Below the pieces are notes generated by a model. It was not told where the DNA came from and did not search any database. It saw only the letters and a program-made list of their open reading frames with translations. Of a stretch of 27,721 nt of DNA, positions 24,111-27,721 are shown piece by piece; positions within the stretch are counted from its first letter, which is position 1, and the number at the start of each line of letters is the position of its first letter. A program made the position numbers and the translations under genes. Origin of the DNA: Armatimonadota bacterium (GTDB lineage Bacteria > Armatimonadota > HRBIN16); NCBI GenBank assembly GCA_028275265.1, contig JAPWUZ010000003.1, positions 1-27,721 on the forward strand, read 5' to 3'.

Positions 24111-24305
24111 TACCGGATACCATAGCAAATCCGCTACCACAAATACGTTCGGGTCATCCCGGAACATGCCCGCCAGTCCCGTGTAGATGGTTACAATCCA
24201 GCGCAGCTGCTTGGTGTTGTCTGCTATTGGTTTGCCATCGCTCCCCGGGTAGAGCGATTCCTCCTTGCGCAGCTCTTTCTCCAGCTCAGGAGGCAGGCTG
24301 ACCAT
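24111..24305 (-). pseudogene. N-terminal remnant of a Uma2-family (DUF820) endonuclease
   Basis: About 65 residues starting at the ATG at 24305 (behind AGGTGAGG) match the beginning of Uma2/DUF820 proteins, which are common in Cyanobacteria and related phyla: the segments SDGKPIADNTKQLRWIV, then FRDDPNVFVVADLLWYPV. The family continues for over 100 more residues with the catalytic core (APDVMVVFGRP and later Asp/Glu-x-Lys motif). Here the match stops at 24111, and the frame then runs antisense through the NurA-like gene until 23988. The core nuclease part is therefore missing, so the product, if made, would not be active. Confidence 0.72.
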
Positions 24306-24319
24306 ACGCCTCACCTGCC

Positions 24320-24350
24320 TTGACAATCGTCTACGGGATTATGTTACCAT
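24320..24350 (+). promoter_or_regulatory. Probable promoter of the HerA-like gene
   Basis: A perfect TTGACA (24320-24325) is followed by TACCAT (24345-24350) at 19 bases, a long but tolerable spacing; GTTACC at 17 is an alternative. It lies between the Uma2 remnant's start and the HerA-like start (24385), so HerA can be expressed separately from NurA. Confidence 0.42.
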
Positions 24351-24384
24351 AAGAGATAGGCGATTGTATGGACGAGGTGTCCCA

Positions 24385-26385
24385 ATGGAAGCACCGGCAA
24401 ACGACAAACCGATTGGACGGGTGGTCGGCACGGAACGCAAGCCGAACACCGCCTTCACCTTCAACTTCTGGTGCAACCCCGACGCACCGGTGGGCATCGG
24501 CACGATTGTGGTGGTGCGCGGCGAGGCGCGTACCGTGTGGGGCGTGGTCACCGAGGGCTTCGGCTATAACGACCTCGAGACCCCCATCTACGATTACATC
24601 GGCTCGGATGGGGTGGCGGAAGCCGAAACTCCCACCCTCCGTCCCGAGATGCGTCTGTACGTCGCTTCCGTGCTGCGCCAGCAGCCCGAAGAGCCGGTAC
24701 AGCCCGCGCCGATTGCGCCCGTATACCTGGCGGATGAACAGGAAGTGCGCATGGCGTTGCGCATGGACGCGTTCGACGCGCGCGGCATTCCCATCGGTGT
24801 CTACCGCAACGGCGAGCGGCTTTCGCCCATCCTGCTGGACAGCCGCTTCCTGCTGGGTCCCGAAGCGGGGCACCTTAACGTCACGGGGACATCTGGTCTC
24901 GCCGCCAAAACCAGCGCCATCATGTTTCTCATCCAGGCCACCTTCCAAAAGCTGTCCGCCGATGAAACGGTTGCCGCATTGCTGTTCAACGTCAAGGGCG
25001 CCGACCTGATGTTCATTGACCTGCCACCCGAACCGGATTTCCTGAGCGACGAGGACCGGCGTATGTACGACGCGCTGGGCGTAGAACCGAAACCGTTTGA
25101 CAAGGTGGAATACTACGCCCCCTTCAAGCAGGACAGGGTAAACCTGAACACGCTGCGCACCCACCCTGACCTGCGCTATAACGTCCACCCCCTGCACTGG
25201 GGGCTGAAAGAGGTGCTGGACTACACCGAAGTGATGCTGAATCGCGACGACATCGACGTGAAAGCCGATGCCTTCCTGCAGTTTATCAAACAGCGCGTGG
25301 TAGACCCCGGCAAGTTCGAGTTTGACAAAGAGGAACAGGACGCCGGTGCGCCCCCGTTCATGACGGTCAGCAACTTCTCCGAGTTAACCCGCTGGCTGGA
25401 CACCGTGCTGCGGGTAGCGGAGAAGCGTGGACGCGAAGCGTGGCGTTCGCACGCCTACCCCACCATCCGCAAGGTGCATAACCGCCTGAGCAACCTCACC
25501 ACGCGCTATCGGGGGCTGGTGGGCGAGAGCGGCTACGTCTCCGACCTGCCCGACCGCTTTGAGGACAGAACCGTCTACGTCATCGACGTCTCGCAGCTGG
25601 AGCAGGAGGAGCAGGACCTCATCATCACGCGGGTGATTGCCGAACTGCGCAAACGCATGGAGAGCCACAACCTGGGCGTAGACCATCTGATCGTGGTGGT
25701 GGACGAGCTGAACAAATACGCGCCCTCCTTCGGCAAGGAGACCTACATGCTGCGCACCCTGCTGGACATCACCGAGCGCGGGCGCTACCTGGGGCTGGTG
25801 CTGTTCGGGGCACAGCAGTTCCGTTCGCAGGTGGAGCGGCGCGTGGCGGGCAACTGCGCCACCAGCCTGTACGGGCGCATCGAGATGGAGGAGCTGGCGC
25901 AGCCGGGATACAGCGTGTTCGGGCAGGCGGTGAAAGAGAAGCTAGCCGCGTGCGAGCCGGGCGAGGTGCTGGTGCGCCATCCGCACTTCACCCAGCCGGT
26001 GTTTGTGCGCTTCCCGCGCCCCTGTTTCCTGCGCGGTTCGGATGGCATCCGCCGCTACCCGCCACAGGAGAAGCCGTTTGACGTCGCCGTGTGGGAGACA
26101 TTGAGGCAGCTTGATCCGCAATTAGACTACACAGCAGTCAAAGCCGTGATTGACGACCACGCCGCGCAGAGCAACGGCATGGACGAGAACCGTGTGTCGG
26201 AGGCTATGCACCGCGTGCTGCTGGAGCGACCAGAGCCGTCGCGCGTGCTGGAGCGGTTTCGGGCGCTCCTGCCCAGGATGGTAACCGCCTCCGTGCTCAG
26301 ATCGCCCTCCGGCTTGACAGGTCCTTCCTTCAACCCCGCCACGACGGACGACTACGACCCGGACGATCCGTTTGCGGGGTTGTAG
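24385..26385 (+). CDS. HerA-like (DUF87-type) ATPase with unusual Walker A loop
   Basis: 666 residues; the ATG at 24385 follows GACGAGGTG. The N-terminal beta-rich domain (about 1-120, IGTIVVVRGEARTVWGVV) is the HAS-barrel type found in HerA. The ATPase core follows: the P-loop reads GTSGLAAKTS (168-177), that is, one residue longer than the usual GxxGxGKS and with Ala before the Lys. Walker B is LIVVVDELNKYAPS (Asp440, Glu441), and a later segment LGLVLFGAQQFRSQVERRVAGNC resembles the sensor/arginine-finger part. HerA hexamers pump or unwind DNA and stimulate NurA. The neighbouring NurA-like gene supports a DNA-end processing or defence pair. The tail (last 30 residues) is acidic. Confidence 0.8.
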   Translation: MEAPANDKPIGRVVGTERKPNTAFTFNFWCNPDAPVGIGTIVVVRGEARTVWGVVTEGFGYNDLETPIYDYIGSDGVAEAETPTLRPEMRLYVASVLRQQPEEPVQPAPIAPVYLADEQEVRMALRMDAFDARGIPIGVYRNGERLSPILLDSRFLLGPEAGHLNVTGTSGLAAKTSAIMFLIQATFQKLSADETVAALLFNVKGADLMFIDLPPEPDFLSDEDRRMYDALGVEPKPFDKVEYYAPFKQDRVNLNTLRTHPDLRYNVHPLHWGLKEVLDYTEVMLNRDDIDVKADAFLQFIKQRVVDPGKFEFDKEEQDAGAPPFMTVSNFSELTRWLDTVLRVAEKRGREAWRSHAYPTIRKVHNRLSNLTTRYRGLVGESGYVSDLPDRFEDRTVYVIDVSQLEQEEQDLIITRVIAELRKRMESHNLGVDHLIVVVDELNKYAPSFGKETYMLRTLLDITERGRYLGLVLFGAQQFRSQVERRVAGNCATSLYGRIEMEELAQPGYSVFGQAVKEKLAACEPGEVLVRHPHFTQPVFVRFPRPCFLRGSDGIRRYPPQEKPFDVAVWETLRQLDPQLDYTAVKAVIDDHAAQSNGMDENRVSEAMHRVLLERPEPSRVLERFRALLPRMVTASVLRSPSGLTGPSFNPATTDDYDPDDPFAGL

Positions 26386-26419
26386 CCCTTTTGGGCATGG
26401 CGGAGAAGGCGATGGCTCC

Positions 26420-26448
26420 CACCCAGCTATCCCTTCGGGGATAGGGTG
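26420..26448. terminator. UUCG-tetraloop hairpin between convergent genes
   Basis: CTATCCC (26427-26433), TTCG, GGGATAG (26438-26444) form a perfect 7-bp stem closed by a very stable UUCG loop. An outer CACC (26420-26423) can pair with GGTG (26445-26448) across a 3-base bulge. It ends next to the stop codon of the following - strand gene. A smaller GCCC-TTTT-GGGC palindrome (26385-26396) sits on the HerA stop. There is no T-run. Confidence 0.62.
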
Positions 26449-27069
26449 CTACCGTAGTGTGTACAGCTTTTGATACTCTTCCTCAATCCGCCTCAGCTCC
26501 GCTTCCGAAGGCATGGAACGGCGCAACAAGCCGCTGTAGCGGATGATGCCGTTGCCGTCTATCAACATCACCTGCTTCTGGATGAAGGGGTTTCGCTCGC
26601 CCGTGTCGTCGTTTGCCCAATCGTCGCTTACAATCATCCAGAAGCCGATGCGCGGGTGTTGCAATGCGCGGTGAAGCTGCTGCAAATCGCGCCGGACCGA
26701 CGACGCATAAGCAGAGGGCGTAACCGCCACACCGACCAGATGAAGGTTCGGGCAACGGGCAAGCAGTTCCCGCCATCCCTGCCACTGTTCGGGCTTCCAC
26801 GCCGCTGCGCCCTCGAACCACAGGGGGAACCAGAGCAATACGGGCTTGCTGCGCTCGTACACCGGCACGTTGCCAAAAGTCTCTGAGACCACATTCAGCT
26901 TTGGGAAGGGGTTGCCCACGGCGAAGCCGCGCCGCGTCTGCCTTATCGCTTCCATCTCGCGGCTCCACGCCACCGCTGCCTGCTTCTGCTTCTCTATCAG
27001 TTGCAGCCGATACTGGTGCTCACGCCACAGCACCCACCGCCACGCCACCAGTGGGACCAAGATAAGCAC
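26449..27069 (-). CDS. Membrane-anchored thioredoxin-fold protein lacking the CxxC
   Basis: 206 residues starting with GTG at 27069, overlapping the upstream prepilin-like gene by 50 bases; the frame is closed by a TGA further upstream and has no ATG alternative before residue 39. The N-terminus has a hydrophobic helix (LILVPLVAWRWVLW) followed by a charged coiled segment. From about residue 48 the AhpC/TlpA pattern appears: VGNPFPKLNVVS, then PVLLWFPLWFEGAAAW, where the redox CxxC would be expected, and finally KQVMLIDGNGIIRYSG. The active-site cysteines are absent. It could be a structural or degenerate redoxin. The function of the pair with the prepilin-like gene is unknown. Confidence 0.72.
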   Translation of the reverse strand: MLILVPLVAWRWVLWREHQYRLQLIEKQKQAAVAWSREMEAIRQTRRGFAVGNPFPKLNVVSETFGNVPVYERSKPVLLWFPLWFEGAAAWKPEQWQGWRELLARCPNLHLVGVAVTPSAYASSVRRDLQQLHRALQHPRIGFWMIVSDDWANDDTGERNPFIQKQVMLIDGNGIIRYSGLLRRSMPSEAELRRIEEEYQKLYTLR

Positions 27070-27691
27070 TAGCGCAAGCGGTTCCTGTCGCCCGCATCCC
27101 TCCCTTCATACTCAAGTCTACGCTCCCATCTTTGCGCAACACAACCACAGGTGCTTCTGGGAAAAACCATGCATGGCGGTCAATGGGATAACTCGCACCA
27201 AGATGAAATGGCTCGCGATGTTCGCGACAAATGACCATAGGAGTCCTCTCCCCTCGCCTCTCCATCACCTCGCTAAAAGTCAGCATTCCTTGTTTAGCAA
27301 GAAGCTCGTCCATCGCCTCACGACAAAAAGTGAAGTAAGATGACCATTCGCCAGGTGGGCGAAATGTCTGCTGTAATCGCTTGACCTCCTCAGACGCCAC
27401 TCGTGCTTCCCACGGGCAAAGCCTTAGGTCCCCCGGCACATAGTGAGGTATCAGGTCAGCCACAGAACAAGGCCAGTCCTCCGTTTGATAATCTGCCTGA
27501 TACATCTTGATGGCTTGCCCAATTTGCCTTAGCTGGGTTTGGCAAGCTGCTACGTAAGAACGACGCAGGGCGCTGGACACACTTGGATAAAGCAGCGCGG
27601 AGAGCGTGGCAATGATACTGATGGACACCAACATCTCCATCAAAGTAAAACCGGCTTGGACGCCCTCGTTAGATAAAGATTCTCGTTCCAT
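27020..27691 (-). CDS. Type II prepilin-like protein
   Basis: 223 residues from the ATG at 27691 behind AAAAAGG; a TTG at 27715 is an alternative. The N-terminus has the prepilin signal EGVQAG|FTLMEMLVS with glutamate at position 5 of the mature protein, followed by a hydrophobic helix of about 18 residues, as in type IV pilins and type II secretion pseudopilins. The next segment (CQTQLRQIGQAIKMYQADY) is the conserved helix of the abundant prepilin family of Planctomycetes- and Armatimonadota-type bacteria. It would be processed by a prepilin peptidase at the inner membrane. The last 25 residues (after GGMRATGTA) look unlike the family and overlap the next gene, so a frameshift near the end is possible. 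Confidence 0.82.
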   Translation of the reverse strand: MERESLSNEGVQAGFTLMEMLVSISIIATLSALLYPSVSSALRRSYVAACQTQLRQIGQAIKMYQADYQTEDWPCSVADLIPHYVPGDLRLCPWEARVASEEVKRLQQTFRPPGEWSSYFTFCREAMDELLAKQGMLTFSEVMERRGERTPMVICREHREPFHLGASYPIDRHAWFFPEAPVVVLRKDGSVDLSMKGGMRATGTACASAYLGPTGGVAVGAVA

Positions 27692-27721
27692 AGGCAACCT
27701 TTTTACGCCCAACAAAGGTCA

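Noticed and set aside
1..27721. CRISPR array, tRNA, rRNA, transposase or phage integrase
   Set aside because: No regularly spaced direct repeats, cloverleaf, rRNA segment or DDE/tyrosine recombinase protein was seen.

Overview
The window is a stretch of GC-rich bacterial chromosome, close to gap-free. It carries 17 intact protein genes and one gene remnant on both strands. No rRNA, tRNA, CRISPR array, transposase or phage gene was seen, and no stretch above 300 bases lacks a gene or gene remnant. Several features point to a two-membrane environmental bacterium: a lipobox lipoprotein with a likely beta-barrel partner, a PEP-CTERM-like sorting tag, a type II prepilin-like protein, a dockerin-tagged secreted protease and a DUF1080 protein. 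The mixture is typical of Armatimonadota or neighbouring phyla. That placement is an inference from gene content; there is no marker gene here to prove it.

Layout. 1-5005: a secreted subtilase with Ig-like modules and a dockerin, behind a sigma-54-type promoter, then a small single-helix membrane protein. 5137-9436: a tightly packed + strand run of a double peroxiredoxin, a TlpA-type thioredoxin, a DUF58 protein and a BatA-like von Willebrand A protein. The last three genes are joined by ATGA overlaps. 9437-9951: a second, near-consensus sigma-54 promoter driving a 75-residue protein that is little more than a signal peptide and a PEP-CTERM-like tail. 9952-12282 (- strand): a tetrapyrrole-methylase/MazG fusion followed by a BsuPI-domain secreted protein. 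12413-13456: a stand-alone HsdR N-terminal-like nuclease-fold protein. 13530-16861 (- strand): a large poly-Gly lipoprotein and a probable outer-membrane barrel.

17022-22045 (+): an apparent operon of MFS transporter, Ycf46-like AAA+ ATPase and M60-type metallopeptidase. 22128-22871 (-): a DUF1080 protein. 23076-26385 (+): a NurA-like nuclease and a HerA-like ATPase with an odd Walker A loop, separated by the N-terminal remnant of a Uma2-family (DUF820) endonuclease on the opposite strand. 26449-27691 (-): a type II prepilin-like protein overlapping a membrane-anchored redoxin-fold protein that has lost its cysteines.

The strongest unusual signals are the two sigma-54 promoters in front of two surface/secreted genes, one of them the minimal PEP-CTERM-like protein, and the NurA/HerA-like pair with its split Uma2 relic. 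Convergent gene pairs are mostly separated by strong inverted repeats without U-tracts, which seems to be a local style of gene ending.
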